Assembly (NCBI GenBank): GCA_002007465.1
Contig: LNAC01000004.1
Coordinates: 474,737-538,736, forward strand
DNA from: Ailurus styani
Taxonomy: Eukaryota; Chordata; Mammalia; Carnivora; Ailuridae
Length of the DNA: 64,000 nucleotides
Direction: 5' to 3'
Of the stretch, positions 32,379 through 43,947 are shown piece after piece; the first letter of the stretch is position 1; each line of letters begins with the position of its first letter. Under the pieces are notes generated by a model. It had not been told where the DNA came from, did no database searches, and saw nothing but the letters and a program-made list of their open reading frames with translations. The position numbers were made by a program, and so were the translations under genes.

Positions 32379-33220
32379 AGTCTAATAAATTATCAAAAGC
32401 AATGCAGCAACAGGTTTTGCCTCCAAATATGTTTAGTAAAAACTTCTGTATATTTACACCGTGCGCATCAATGGGCCATTATCCGACCAGTTTAAGCACC
32501 TATTGGTTAAACATTCCTGAATAGTACTTCTAAATGCATAACTGAGTGGAAATCTTTGCGTGTGGGAGATCACTCAACCCGAAACAATAATTCTCCCCAA
32601 GAGTCTAAAGAGTAAGAATCTCCTTAAGTCATTCTATTGTTCTTTGCTAAAACAATAAAATAGCAACAGCAACAACTGCTAATAAGAAATGAAACTGAAA
32701 AAGGGTTAAGTTTGCTAGAAGCTCAGAATGGTTAGCTGAAAATGTGTCCTGAGTTTGAAGAAAAGCAAGAAACCAATCCCAGGATGTCTATGAGCCAGGG
32801 TCAAGTTAGGATGGTTTGTCACTGTTGCTGACAGAGAATAAGGAACTCAGTCTTCTTACTGAGTTTGCCAGATTAGAAGTATCTTCTTGCACTTGTTGAA
32901 ACAAAATTTGTTCCTACAATCCCTTATGTACCCAGCTTTCTTAATCATGGCTTATCAATTGATTTTGAACTTCTAAGTCTTAATAGTTTTGACTGTGTAT
33001 GTTTCTTATTACTGCTTTTAGTTACCCTGTAAATCTAAACCTGATTCCTGATTTCTCTTTATTTTGCCTTCATTTTGTTTAAAGTGAATTTTGACTTTGA
33101 TAATTTGACTTTGACTTTCAACAATTAATCCTGGCTGATAAGAAATGGCTCTACTTCCATCTCCATTTCTTTTCTTTTATAAAAATAAGCTTTTTACTTT
33201 GGAATAATTTTAGATTTATT
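32379..33220. other. Unique sequence
   Basis: About 0.84 kb without a gene or named repeat. Confidence 0.4.
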
Positions 33221-33232
33221 CCATTTACTTTT

Positions 33233-33369
33233 TTTTTAATTGGGTTATGTTAGTCACCATATAGTACATCACTAGTTTTTGATGTAGTGTTCCATGATTC
33301 ATTGTTTGCGTAAAATACCCAGTGCTCCCTGCAATCTGTACCCTCCTTAATACCCATCACCAGGCTCAC
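33233..33369 (-). mobile_element. Short 5'-truncated L1 insertion, 12-bp TSD
   Basis: Antisense L1 3' terminus: 'attgggttatgttagtcacc', 'ccagtgctccctgcaatctg' and 'aatacccatcaccaggctca'. TSD CCATTTACTTTT at 33221-33232 and 33370-33381. Only about 137 bp long. Confidence 0.93.
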
Positions 33370-33589
33370 CCATTTACTTTTGATAAGAAGCTGTGCTTAT
33401 TCTAGGAATGCAAAGTTGGTTAAGGATTCTAAAATAAATCTAATTCTTACTACTGTAACTATAAGGAGAAAAATCATGCAACCATCTCAATACGTGTAGA
33501 AGAAGTATTTTTAAAAATCCATTATTGACAAAAAAATCTTAGTAAGCTATTAATAAAATGAAATTTCCTTAATTTGAAAAAAATTATCT

Positions 33590-34141
33590 TTAATCAAAAT
33601 AATATGGTACCTGTATAAAAACAGTCAAATAGACAAATGAAACAGAACAGAGAGCCCAGAAATAAGCCCACACATCTATAGTCAAGTAATCTATGACAAA
33701 GGTGTCAAGAGTACACAACAGGAAAAGGGTAATCTCTTCAATAAATGGTATTGGGAAAACTGGATGTTCACATGCAAAAGAATGAAATTGGATGCTATCT
33801 TACATCATATACAAAAACCAACTCAAGATGGATTAAAGACTTAAATGCAAGACCTGAAACTATAAAACTGCTAGAAGGAATACAGAGAAAGAGCTCCTTG
33901 ACGTTGGTCTTGGCAGTGATTTTTTGAGTGACACCAAAAGCAAAAAAATCAAGTTGTACTACATCAAACTAAAAATTTCCTACACAACAAAGGAAATGAT
34001 CAACAAAATAAAAAGGCAACCTATGGACTGGGAGAAAATATTTGCAAACCATATTCTGATAAGGGATAACTATCCAACATATATAAGGAATTCACAGAAC
34101 TCAATAGCAAAAAAACACACTTGATTTAAAAATGAATAAGG
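33590..34141 (+). mobile_element. Old L1 ORF2 C-terminal region, first part
   Basis: Sense-strand text such as 'aatggtattgggaaaactgg', 'aactcaagatggattaaaga' and 'aaactgctagaagg' is the late ORF2 part of an L1. Two consecutive open frames (33745-33927 and 33924-34124) lie in different reading frames, indicating a frame break. It is interrupted at 34142. Confidence 0.88.
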
Positions 34142-34469
34142 CTATTTTTTCAAATAATTAAGATTATTTAATTATAAATACTGTATATGCTATTGATTCA
34201 GAAATAATGCATTAGAATTTCAGTATTTGTGCATGAGAAAAATATTGGCAGAGTGGAGGTGAGGAGTGAAAGACAGAAATGTTATCTGTGAATAGACAGA
34301 CACATTTAAATATTTAATAGAGTATATTTTAGAATTTTTTCTATTGTGTTTCTTAGCTAAATATAATTGTTAGATGCATAATTTGCTAGAGGTAATTTTG
34401 AGTTTGTTGTGCATGGACCAAAATAAATATTTCTAGTACTAAAATAAATAAATAAATAAATAAATAAAT
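34142..34469 (+). pseudogene. Probable 5'-truncated retrocopy of an mRNA 3' UTR, inserted in L1
   Basis: A non-L1 segment of about 330 bp splits the L1. It contains a polyadenylation signal AATAAA at 34422-34427, 13 bases before a tail of (AAAT)n starting at 34441. The flanks AAAAATGAATAAGG (34128-34141) and AAAAATGAACTAAGG (34470-34484) look like an aged TSD. These are the hallmarks of L1-driven retroposition of a polyadenylated RNA, cut short to its 3' UTR. The parent transcript is not identifiable here, and an unrecognised repeat is the main alternative. Confidence 0.4.
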
Positions 34470-34472
34470 AAA
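34440..34472. repeat. (AAAT)n simple repeat
   Basis: About eight AAAT units forming the tail of the inserted segment. Confidence 0.95.
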
Positions 34473-35440
34473 AATGAACTAAGGGAGCTGAATAGACATT
34501 TTTCCAAAGCAAACATACAAATGGCCAATAGGTAGATGAAAAGGAATTCAGCATCACTAATTATTAGGGAACTGCCTATCAAAACCACAATGAGATATCA
34601 CTTCACACCTTTTGGGATGGCTATTATCAAAAAGACAAAAGATAACAAGTCTTGGCAAGGGTGTGAGAAAAGGGAACCTCTGTTCACTCTTGGTGGGGAT
34701 GTAAACTTACAACTATTATGTAAAACAGTATGGAGGATCCTCAGAAAATTAAAAGTAAAACTTTGATTCAGCAATTCCACTGCTGGGGATATAACCAAAG
34801 GGAATGAAATTAATATCTCAAAGAGATAACTGTACCTCATGTTCATTGCCACATTATTCACAATAGCTGAGCTGTGGAAACAACCTTAAGTGTCTGCCAA
34901 TGGATGAATGGGTAAAGAAAATGAAAGAAGATGTGATATATGGAATATCATTCATCTATACAAAGAAGGAAATCCTACCACCTGTGACAACATCGATATA
35001 CCTTGAGAAATTAATGTTAAGTGAAATGTGGCAGAGAAAGACAAACACTATATGACCTAATTTATATGTAGTATCTAAAAAAAGTTGAACTCATAGAATC
35101 AGAGGATAGAGTGGTGACTGAGAGAGGGTGGTGTGGGGAAAATAGGGAGATACTGGTCAAAGGCTACAAACTTTTAGTTAAAAGATGAATATGTTCTGGG
35201 GATCTAATATAACTGTTAATAATACTGTATTGTATCCTTGAAATTTTTTTTGTTCTCATCCCCCACCACTACAACAAAAAAGTAACTATGTGAAGTGATG
35301 GATGTGTTAATAAATTAATTATGGTCATTATTTCACAATGTATACATATATCAAACCATCACATCATATAACTTAAATAGACACAATTTGTATTTGCCAA
35401 ATACCTCTACACCTCAGTAAAGGTGGGGAAAAAAGAAAGA
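34470..35440 (+). mobile_element. Old L1, ORF2 end and 3' UTR (second part)
   Basis: Continues the interrupted L1: 'ctgaatagacatttttccaa', 'cagcatcactaattattagg', 'tcttggcaagggtgtgagaa' and 'gcaattccactgctggggat', then 3' UTR to 'acctcagtaaaggtgggg'. Stops occur in all frames. Confidence 0.88.
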
Positions 35441-37490
35441 AGATTATCTACAAAATTCCTAAGGTAGATATCATAATTAAAGTTTAAATATTGAAAAATT
35501 CTGAGATTGACAATGAGACGAAAATGTGCTTTATACTTCTAATGAATACCATATTGAAGGTTCCAGCTAATGCAATAAGACAAGGAAAAGAAAAAACAAA
35601 TGTGTTAAAACTGGGAAGAAAAAAATGAAGCTGTAATTATTAGTTGATGATGTGATTTGTGTATGTACAAAAATCTCAAGCATTTCAGATAAATAATGAA
35701 ATAAAGTCAATTTAGCAAGGATGCCAAATAAAAAGTCAATAATATCAATTCAATATCTATAAAAGAGTTGGAAAATTAGATTTAAAAATTAAACTATGTA
35801 CAACAGCATAAAACATCAAATACCCAGGAATAAATTTCAGGAATGATATGCAAGACCTCTGTACAGAAAACTATAAAATAGTACTAAAATGAAAACCGAA
35901 ATAGCATGGATATACAACACTAGTAGATTGGAGAAACTCAATATTGTAAAGATATTATTTCTTTCAAATTGACTTATAGATTTTATGCAATCCCAATAAA
36001 AATTTCAGAAAATTTTTTAAGTAGATATTATTCTAAAATTTATATGGAAATACAAAGGACAAAGAATAGATAAGACAAACTTAGAGAAAAACAAGGTAAG
36101 GAGAAGAGCTCAAGTGCAGATCAACACTTAGTATAAAGTCATAATAATTCAGACAGTATGGTATTGGCATAAGGCTAAACAAATACATCAATGAAACAAA
36201 TAGTTCTGATAATCCAATACATATATGGACACTGCATTTATGGTAGCAGAACAGTGGGGAAAGTATTATTTTTTTGAATAATTGGTTCTGTATCCATTGT
36301 ACATACACGTGGGGAAAAGACCAAACAAACAAACCCTGATTCCCAAAACCCACTCCACGCCACACATAAAACTTAATCCTAGATGAACTGTAGCTCTAGA
36401 TGTGAAAGGCAAAACATTGTAAATTTCTGTAACATTGTAAGGGAAAATGCATTCATGTCCTTGTGGTAAGCAAGGATAACTTAAATAGAAATAAAAAGTC
36501 TTAACCACAAAAGAAGAGATTAACAAACTGGAGTGTGTGAAATTAAGGTCTTCTACTTATTACAACACCATTAAGAAAATTAAAAAGCCAACCCACAGAG
36601 TGTGAGATATTTGCAATTCATAAGTCTGACAAAGGACTCATCTTCAGAATAAACAACTTCTCCAAATCATTTAAAAACGCAGACAAACCGATAGAAAATG
36701 GGCAAGAGACTTAAAGAGGTACTTCACAAAAGAGATATTAAAATTTTTATGAAATTATTAAAAGGTTCTCAATCTCATTAATAATCAGAAAAATATGAAT
36801 TAAAGCCAAAATAAGATGCCACTATATACCCATGAGAGTGACTAAAATCAAAAAAATTTAACAGTACCAGATGTTGGTGAGGATATGAGAAACTAGGACT
36901 CTCGCTAACTATGAATTTTTCAATTTGGAAAAATGTTTGAAGAAATCTCACTGCCGAACATATGCATAACTTTTGATCAAGTAATTCTACATCCAGGACG
37001 TGTGTGTGTATGTATGTGTGGAGATACATATAGGAGGTATATAATATATTGGATATGTGTATTTATTCATGGTAGTATTTATAATAGCTTCAAACTGGAA
37101 ACAACTCAAATGTTTCTCAATGGATAAATTATGGTATATTTGAAAATGTAGAATACTATTCAGTAATAAAGGTGACTCGGGTACAGCTATATGGAACATC
37201 TCAAAAGAAAGCTGATATAAAAAATATCCATTTATAAATCCATTTATATATCTATTTATAAAATTCAAAATCAGGCAAAACTGAAGTATAATACTTGAAG
37301 TTGGGATGGTGGTTATCTTTGGGAAGGAGGGCAGTAGTCATTAGCTTAAAATGGGGCTGTCTGGGTTGCTGTAATGTTCTATTTCTTAACCTCAGTAGTA
37401 GCTACGGTAGTATATTAACTTCATTATAATTCATTAAGTAAAATACTTATGATTTATGAACTGTTTCGAGCTATGTTATATTTCAAAATA
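35441..37490 (+). mobile_element. Second old L1, ORF2 to 3' UTR
   Basis: Starts again at an earlier ORF2 point: 'aggttccagctaatgcaata', 'gatgatgtgatttgtgtatg', 'acctctgtacagaaaactat', 'tatgcaatcccaataaaaat', then 'agtatggtattggcataagg', 'gaaaatgggcaagagactta' and the closing 'aaatgtttctcaatggataa'. Many stops. It is placed head to tail after the previous L1, so two old elements abut. Confidence 0.85.
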
Positions 37491-37583
37491 AATTTTATTT
37501 GAAATTTCCATCTTTTATCAATTTTCTTCTTTTATCCATCCCCCATCCTATTTTTCACATTAGAGTGTTAAATATTAAAATCT

Positions 37584-37773
37584 GGGCGCCTGGGTGGCTC
37601 AGTGGGTTAAAGCCTCTGCTTTCGGCTCAGGTCATGATCTCAGGGTCCTGGGATCGAGGCCCGCATCGGGCTCTCTGCTCGGCGGGGAGCCTGCTTCCTC
37701 CTCTCTCTCTGCCTCTCTGCCTACTTGTGATCTCTCTCTCTCTGTGTCAAATAAAGAAATAAAAAAAAAAAAA
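37584..37773 (+). mobile_element. CanSINE, young mustelid-type, 10-bp TSD
   Basis: Near-consensus copy: GGCGCCTGGGTGGCTCAGTG, 'aaagcctctgctttcggctc', 'gatcgaggcccgcatcgggc', CT-rich 3' half, A-rich tail. TSD ATTAAAATCT at 37574-37583 and 37774-37783. Confidence 0.97.
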
Positions 37774-37819
37774 ATTAAAATCTAAGATCTCGAGGTCTGG
37801 AGAAAAAATATATGGTTAT

Positions 37820-38070
37820 AATTATTAAAAGTAGTAAGTAGTGTTACAATTATATAGCAGTTTGCAAATTTTCATATCCATTTATCTCAATATTTTTAAC
37901 AACTGTCTGAGAGACAATAAGCAAGGAAAGGTTTTTTTTTTAAATAAATGTATAAACTGAGACTCAGATTTTGTTCCCCAAATTCACACATCTAGAAAGC
38001 GGCAGAGTTCAGTTTAAGACTTTAATTCTTGATCTCTAGTTTGTTGCTCTTTATACTATCCATGTAGCCA
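37820..38070 (-). mobile_element. MIR, antisense
   Basis: 'gcagtttgcaaattttcata', 'ataaactgagactcagattt', 'attcacacatctagaaagcg' and 'tttatactatcc' follow the antisense MIR order. Confidence 0.65.
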
Positions 38071-38699
38071 CTTAAAATAATATGTAACCAAAATAAATTA
38101 TCTTGATTCAAATAGCTGGGTTTTTTATTTGATTCTGACTAGACTTACTATGAGTCTTGACAATTTTCTCCTAAACCTGTTTTAAAAATAAATGTATTTA
38201 ATGAGGTCAATAATAGAAGGACAACATTTTCCACTTTTTTAATATATATTTTTCCACATCAAATAATGTGTGTGAACAGTGTTTCATACATTCTTAACTA
38301 TAGCAATATATTTCAAATATGGATTCTGTTTTGAGTGTTCTTTTAAAACTAAAATACAGTAATATCACTGAGCTGTTCAGGGACCTTATGTTCTGAATTT
38401 CTCTAATTGATTTTTCTAGTTTTAGAGAAAGGAAGAATTACTAGTTTCCTTTCTAGTGGTTATCCAATTAGAAGGATAAAGGACAGAAATATTTTAGACT
38501 GCAGTTACAGAAATAGGTTAGAACACTGTGCTAGTAAAATAATGACTATGATCACTCTGTATAGCTTAAATATTCTTTGATCACTATAGAATACAGCTCT
38601 AACTTTTACCAAATATTTTAAAATTACATACCTTTCATCACGGTGGATACCAGTAAAAAGAGTTCATATGACCTAATTGACATCATCTGCACTATTAGA
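38071..38699. other. Unique AT-rich sequence
   Basis: About 0.6 kb with no gene or named repeat. Confidence 0.4.
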
Positions 38700-38808
38700 A
38701 AACATTATTCAGAGGTTTATAAAACTGATGATGTGCTAGGAGTCTCACCCTTGAATGTGGGAAATGGTTCCTGTTTCACTGTTGATGATGGTGTGCATTG
38801 GTACAAAA
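38700..38808 (+). mobile_element. Possible old L1 fragment, left of SINE
   Basis: 'cctgtttcactgttgatgat' and 'ggtgtgcattggtacaaaat' resemble diverged L1 text that resumes after the SINE. Weak. Confidence 0.35.
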
Positions 38809-39003
38809 TTTTTTTAAAAAGGTTTTATTTATTTATTTGACAGAGAGAGAGAAAGAGAGGCAATGAGAGAGGGAACACAAGCAGAGGGAGTGGGAGAGGG
38901 AGAAGCCCGAGGCAGGGCTCCATCCCAGGACCCTGGGATCATGACCTGAGCCTAAGACTGAGCTGAAGGCAGGTGCTTAACGACTGAGCCACCCAGGAGC
39001 CCC
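38809..39003 (-). mobile_element. CanSINE, antisense, about 13-bp TSD
   Basis: T-rich tail, GTTTTATTTATTTATTTGAC, (GA)n, then 'gggatcatgacctgagccta' and CTGAGCCACCCAGGAGCCCC. TSD CATTGGTACAAAA (38796-38808) versus CACTGGTACAAAA (39004-39016). Short internal duplication at 'ctgagcctaagactgagctg'. Confidence 0.94.
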
Positions 39004-39016
39004 CACTGGTACAAAA

Positions 39017-39270
39017 ATCTATGGAAGAAAGTCTGGCAAGCAGTATCAACAGTCTAAAATAGGCAATTTCTAAGGCTGTGTACTCAATTTATAGCAATTT
39101 TTCAAAGGAAAAAACTAATGACAAAGATTGGCCTACAGGGTTATTTGCTGTTGCATAATTTATAATATAAAAACTTACTGTAGCATAAGTGTCAAATAAT
39201 AAAAAATTATTAAATTACCCATGGCATATTCATATTCACTTTGGAGCCATTAAAAACAGCACAGTAAATG
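39017..39270 (+). mobile_element. Old L1 3' UTR fragment, right of SINE
   Basis: 'tactcaatttatagcaattt', 'gcataatttataatataaaa' and 'ttggagccattaaaaacagc' resemble the old L1 3' region. Confidence 0.5.
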
Positions 39271-40465
39271 AACTGTTGTAAGACGCTATTTGGCCAGACG
39301 AAACAATACTACTCAAACTCTGTCCTCAACTAGTCACCTTTCACTTGGGATGCTGTGGAAGGGTATTGTATGCCTATCACGGGGTCCAGAAAGGAAGATA
39401 CTATGCCAAGGCTCCTGTGACTTTTCATACTTCAATGACAGCAGAAATAGTTCTTTTTGATACATTTTTCCTGCATCAGCAGGACCTGTCTTTACTTATT
39501 ATAGTAGTCACTTCCCCACTCTCTTCCCCCTTCTGTGATCCTACTACTCCCTTTAAGCAGCTTCCGAACATAATTTTTGAGTCCTGCCCTGTTTCGTGTG
39601 ATGGTCTCCCTGCTCCCCATTTCTATATGCGCGGCTATCACGATGTGCCGCATCTGTGTGTCCTTCTCGGGGTTTCTTAACATTTCCTACTGTTCTTGTT
39701 GCACCTTTTGGTTTAAGAAGTGATCTCTTTGATATCTTACTTCCCATGCCTTAGGCTCCGATTCCAAATTCCAGAATTAATTCTTTGTTCATTTGCCACA
39801 TTCTAATGGCTTTTTGCCTTCTCACTGTGGTTTAACTCTGTCTCTGAACAAACCTATTTACTAGACCTTAGACTGACTATGGCACAGATGTATAATCTTC
39901 TTAGACCTTGGTTTGTGATCATTTCACTGAGTTTTTATTCCTTCTCAGCCCAAGAAGAAAACATCAGCCCTCCCTCAACTGGGTAGAGGTCCCCAATCTT
40001 ATTATTTATTTGTATTATTATTATTATTACTAACAACTCCACTGTCCAATGAGGTAGAATCAATACTTGGAGTCTCTGAAGTTCATAGCTGAGACCAGAG
40101 CTCATATACTGTAGGCTAAGAGACCCTGATCAGGAAGGAAGTCATCCCTAAAGGAGTGAAGAGCATCTTATTCATGGAGAAGCAGCCCATGTACAGAATC
40201 TCAGCTTCCCTCTCTTTTTCTCTTTTTGAATGTCTTTTAATGACTTATAATGCAGACAAATAATGCCAAACAATTAAGTGGCACTAAAGTACCTTCCGAA
40301 TTGTAGGTATAAAAGCATCCCATTCTTGTTAAGAAAAAAAAAAAAAAAGTCCTCCACAGCCACACCTAGAATTAAGACGGGAAGCACCAGTGCAGTTAGG
40401 CTATCTGTGCATGGGAGAGAAGCATGGGGCACGGGCCAATTGTTGGAGTTTAGTTTCTCTTTTCG
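39271..40465. other. Unexplained block, GC-richer left half
   Basis: About 1.2 kb. Positions 39290-39720 are GC-balanced with some CpGs and carry a 111-codon open frame (39345-39680) that shows no recognisable domain. I suspect an old LTR or unique DNA, not a gene. The rest is AT-rich with a (TTA)n run near 40012-40030. Confidence 0.4.
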
Positions 40466-40478
40466 TGTCTTTATTTTT

Positions 40479-40499
40479 GAAGATTTTATTTATTTATTT

Positions 40500-40545
<46 letters not shown>

Positions 40546-40697
40546 ACAAGTAGGGTGAGAGGCAGGCAGAGAGAGAGGAGGAAGCAGGCTCCCTGTCGAG
40601 CAGGGAGCCCGATGCGGGCCTCGATCCCAGGACCCTGAGATCATGACCTGAGCCGAAAGCAGAGGCTTTAACCCACTGAGCCACCCAGGCGCCCTCA
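40479..40697 (-). mobile_element. CanSINE, young mustelid-type, antisense, expanded (AG)n, 13-bp TSD
   Basis: Tail, ATTTATTTATTTGACAGAGA, an (AG)n run of about 20 units at 40503-40543, 'gatcacaagtagggtgagag', 'gagcagggagcccgatgcgg' and head CTGAGCCACCCAGGCGCCCT. TSD TGTCTTTATTTTT at 40466-40478 and 40698-40710. The (AG)n is probably length-variable. Confidence 0.97.
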
Positions 40698-40710
40698 TGT
40701 CTTTATTTTT

Positions 40711-43033
40711 TAAATGGTTTATAAAGAAACCACATTTATTACTTTACCATTACAGAACATTGATGTTCATCTCTTTTTAAAATGTGCATACTTTATCCTG
40801 AAACAAACAACGTTAAGGCCTAAGTTTTTTTTATCTATTTCCAATTCTCTCCAATTCCCCAACTTCATCATCTTTTAGTACCATTCTCATATGACACTGC
40901 CTCTTTTTTAAATTTAAAATAAGAAATGTTATGGATATAAGAAAGAATAGTTTTTCACATTTCTAAAAGATGAAACTTAAAACCTTCAACTAATAATAAT
41001 GAGCACCTATAATCTGTTTCTCAAACCCTGGGTTTCTGAAACCTGGCATCTACATTCACTGATTGCTAGCAGAGGTCTCCATTAACAGAACAAAATCATG
41101 CAAAATGCCAATGACTGTTTCATTCTAAATACATGTTCTGTATCATCTCTGTGCTCAGATTAGAAATAATTCCTGGACAGATACATACTCAGAGTTCAGC
41201 TTGTTGGTGGACCAGGGTTGTAGAACTGCTTCCATTTACCCTGTTGAGGTAAACAGTTACATCTTCACTCTCTGCTTAGCAGCAAATAACAAGAAACACT
41301 ACATTATAAATAAAGCGAAAGAGACTGAGGTCACCTCAACTCACCTTCTAAGCTTCCTCCACTTTAAAATGGTAAAATAAAATATTCATGGGCTACCATT
41401 ATGCGGTTGAACACAGAGGGAGGCATTTCCCCTTATTTCTGTTCATCCATGATTGCCCATAGCCTCCTACCAAGTCCCTCATCTACATCCATATCCACCT
41501 CATATATGAATGAGGAAGGTAGAAAAAAGTAATGGTCATACATATAGAATCAACAAGTGAGACAACTAATCAATCTTCCTAACAGCATGACAAATATACT
41601 GAATCACATTTCAAACATTTGTTGGCACTTTGAACAAAAAACACAACGTGGTTCATCCACAGAATGACCTATTTCCCCAGGAGACGTCTGAGGCTGCCCA
41701 AGGCAATCCACCATCTCTGAGAATTTAGGGAACACAAACGAATACTGAATACTAGCTTATTTTCTGAATTAAAATTTTAAGCACTTTAAGTGAAATAGCA
41801 ATACTGAAAGTAATTTAACATCTTTTAAGATAATTCAAAGTGCTTAACTCATTTAATATAATTATCTCTTAACATTGTTATATAGTCTCTATTTTCCTAG
41901 TGCTCTTTAGAAAGGACAAAATACCCTTCCTTTTACCATAATATTCCCCTTGTCTATATCTAATTGAAGAGCCTTCTATCAGGAAACTTGAAAAATGGAT
42001 AATTAGTGCTCTGGGGCCTCTCGTCAACTATGAACTCGGGAATTAGAGTTTCTGGCCTTGCTTAATGAAAAGTGTCTGAATTAAATTTCCTTCATCTCAC
42101 AAGTATCATTTTTTTTTTTCCTTTTGGTAAAAAGTTTCCCAGAGAATCTCTCTTAATAGCCACTGGCAAAGCCCATAATTCTACTACTGAAACAATGAGA
42201 TCTATTTTCCAAATCATCAATCTTCATTCTCCAGACAGATACAATTGTTTGAAGAGTTGCAATTACATTACCCCTTGGTGCTTCTTCAGCTTCCACATTT
42301 GACTGATTCCACAGTTAAACAATTAAAAGGCCAAAGAAATTGAGGATTAATTTTTATCTAATAAAAAGTTCATTGCATTGAATTTCTTGGTATCAGCATC
42401 ATCACCCTCCTAATTAAAAGTGCAATAGTTATATAATCTTGCAAAAGGAGAAATGGAAGTCAATATGCATTCATGGACTATATGATTTGAGCATAGGAGC
42501 TGCAATCATGCTGACTATATGGACAGCACCCTTCTGTAATACCTATAAATGAACCAATTTAAAGTGCTAGGCTTACCCTATAGAGCTAACACTTAATTTC
42601 ATTCTCTGATACTAAACATTACATGTTTTTGAATACCAAACTATATTTGGCAAGAAATAAGTCCAGTAGATTCCAAAGCAAATGTAGCTAACCAGGATGA
42701 ACCACACACAGCATCAGCATATAGGTATGTTCCACTTTAGTTGGCATCAAAGGCCAGCAGGAGGCTACTGTTTGCAGCCTTCTAATAATCAAAAAGGATT
42801 CATGGCCAGCTCTTCTTCACGTTCCCTTCCCAACTCTTGCCACACAACTGCTGCCTTCCTCTCATCATGTTACCATCAGTTCTGTTCATGTTGGTGTTCC
42901 TCTCAATGGCTCTAGGAAGACAGGTCTCCCCTTCCCTGTCTAGGTGCCAAGGATTGGATTCCACAGGCCTCCACTGGGACCAAGGAATCTGAATTTTTCA
43001 AAAGCAGCCACAGTGTCAGTGCAGTGTGGCCCC
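40711..43033. other. Gene-free unique sequence
   Basis: About 2.3 kb of AT-rich DNA without a SINE, L1 or other repeat that I can name. Short open frames at 42072-42302 and 42697-42915 show no domains. One of the cleaner stretches in the window. Confidence 0.5.
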
Positions 43034-43257
43034 GGAGCCACTTTCCTTTTTTTAAAGTTTTTAAATTCCAGTTAGCTAAGGTACAGTGTAATATTAGTTT
43101 CAGGTGTACAATATACTGATTGAACATTTCCATACAACACCTGGTGCTCATCACAAGTGCACTCCTTCATCCCCATCACCTACTTCACCCATCCCCCACC
43201 CAGCTCTTCTCTGGTGACCACCAGTTTGTTCTCTATAGTTAAGAGTCTGTTTCTTGG

Positions 43258-43455
43258 GCGCCTGGGTGGCTCAGTGGGTTAATGCCTCTGCTTTCGGCTC
43301 AGGTCATGATCTCAGGGTCCTGGGATCGAGGCCCGCATCGGGCTCCCTGCTCACCGGGGAGCCTGCTTCCCCCTCTCTCTCTGCCTGCCTCTCTGCCTCC
43401 TTGTGATCTCTCTCCCTCTGTGAAATAAATAAATAAAATCTTTAAAAAAAAAAAA
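43258..43455 (+). mobile_element. CanSINE, young mustelid-type, nested in L1, 17-bp TSD
   Basis: Near-consensus head 'gcgcctgggtggctcagtgg', 'ttcggctcaggtcatgatct', CT-rich 3' half, AAATAAATAAATAAAATC and A-run. The perfect TSD AAGAGTCTGTTTCTTGG at 43241-43257 and 43456-43472 places it inside the L1, so it is younger than the L1. Confidence 0.98.
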
Positions 43456-43653
43456 AAGAGTCTGTTTCTTGGATTGCCTCTTTTTTTCCCCCTTTGCTCA
43501 TGTGTTCTGTTTCTTAAACTCCACATATGAAGAAATTATATGGTGTCTGCCTTTTCTGACTGACATATTTCACTTAGCATAATAACTCTCTAGCTCCATC
43601 CACGTCGTTGCAAATGGTAAGAGGTCATTCTTTAGGATGGCTAAGTAATATTC

Positions 43654-43656
<3 letters not shown>

Positions 43657-43702
<46 letters not shown>
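43657..43702. repeat. (TG)n microsatellite inside L1
   Basis: About 23 TG units at the spot where L1 copies often carry a short TATA/TG stretch. Confidence 0.97.
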
Positions 43703-43703
<1 letters not shown>

Positions 43704-43947
43704 CATCTTCTTTATCCATTCATCAGTTGATGGGCACTTGGCTGCTTCCATAATTTGGCTACTGTAGATAATACTGCTATAAACATCAGGGTGCATGCAT
43801 CCATTTGAATTAGTGTTTTTGTATCCTTCGGATAAATACCTAGTAGTGCAGTTCCTGGATCGTGTGGTAGTTCTATTTTTAACTTTTTGAGGACTCCCCA
43901 TGCTGTTTGCCACAGTGACTGCACCAGTTTGCACTGGGAGCCACTTT

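Larger units (their letters stand above)
43045..43936 (-). mobile_element. 5'-truncated L1 insertion, antisense, 11-bp TSD, split by SINE
   Basis: Reverse complement of an L1 3' region: 'tttcaggtgtacaatatact', 'acaacacctggtgctcatca', 'tgacatatttcacttagcat', 'ttgatgggcacttggctgct' and 'tgctgtttgccacagtgact'. TSD GGAGCCACTTT at 43034-43044 and 43937-43947. A SINE at 43258-43455 and a (TG)n at 43657-43702 lie inside. Antisense open frames at 43641-44006 are ORF2 remnants. Confidence 0.95.

Noticed and set aside
40503..40543. Independent (AG)n microsatellite locus
   Set aside because: It is the GA-rich part of the SINE expanded in place, so it is reported with that SINE.
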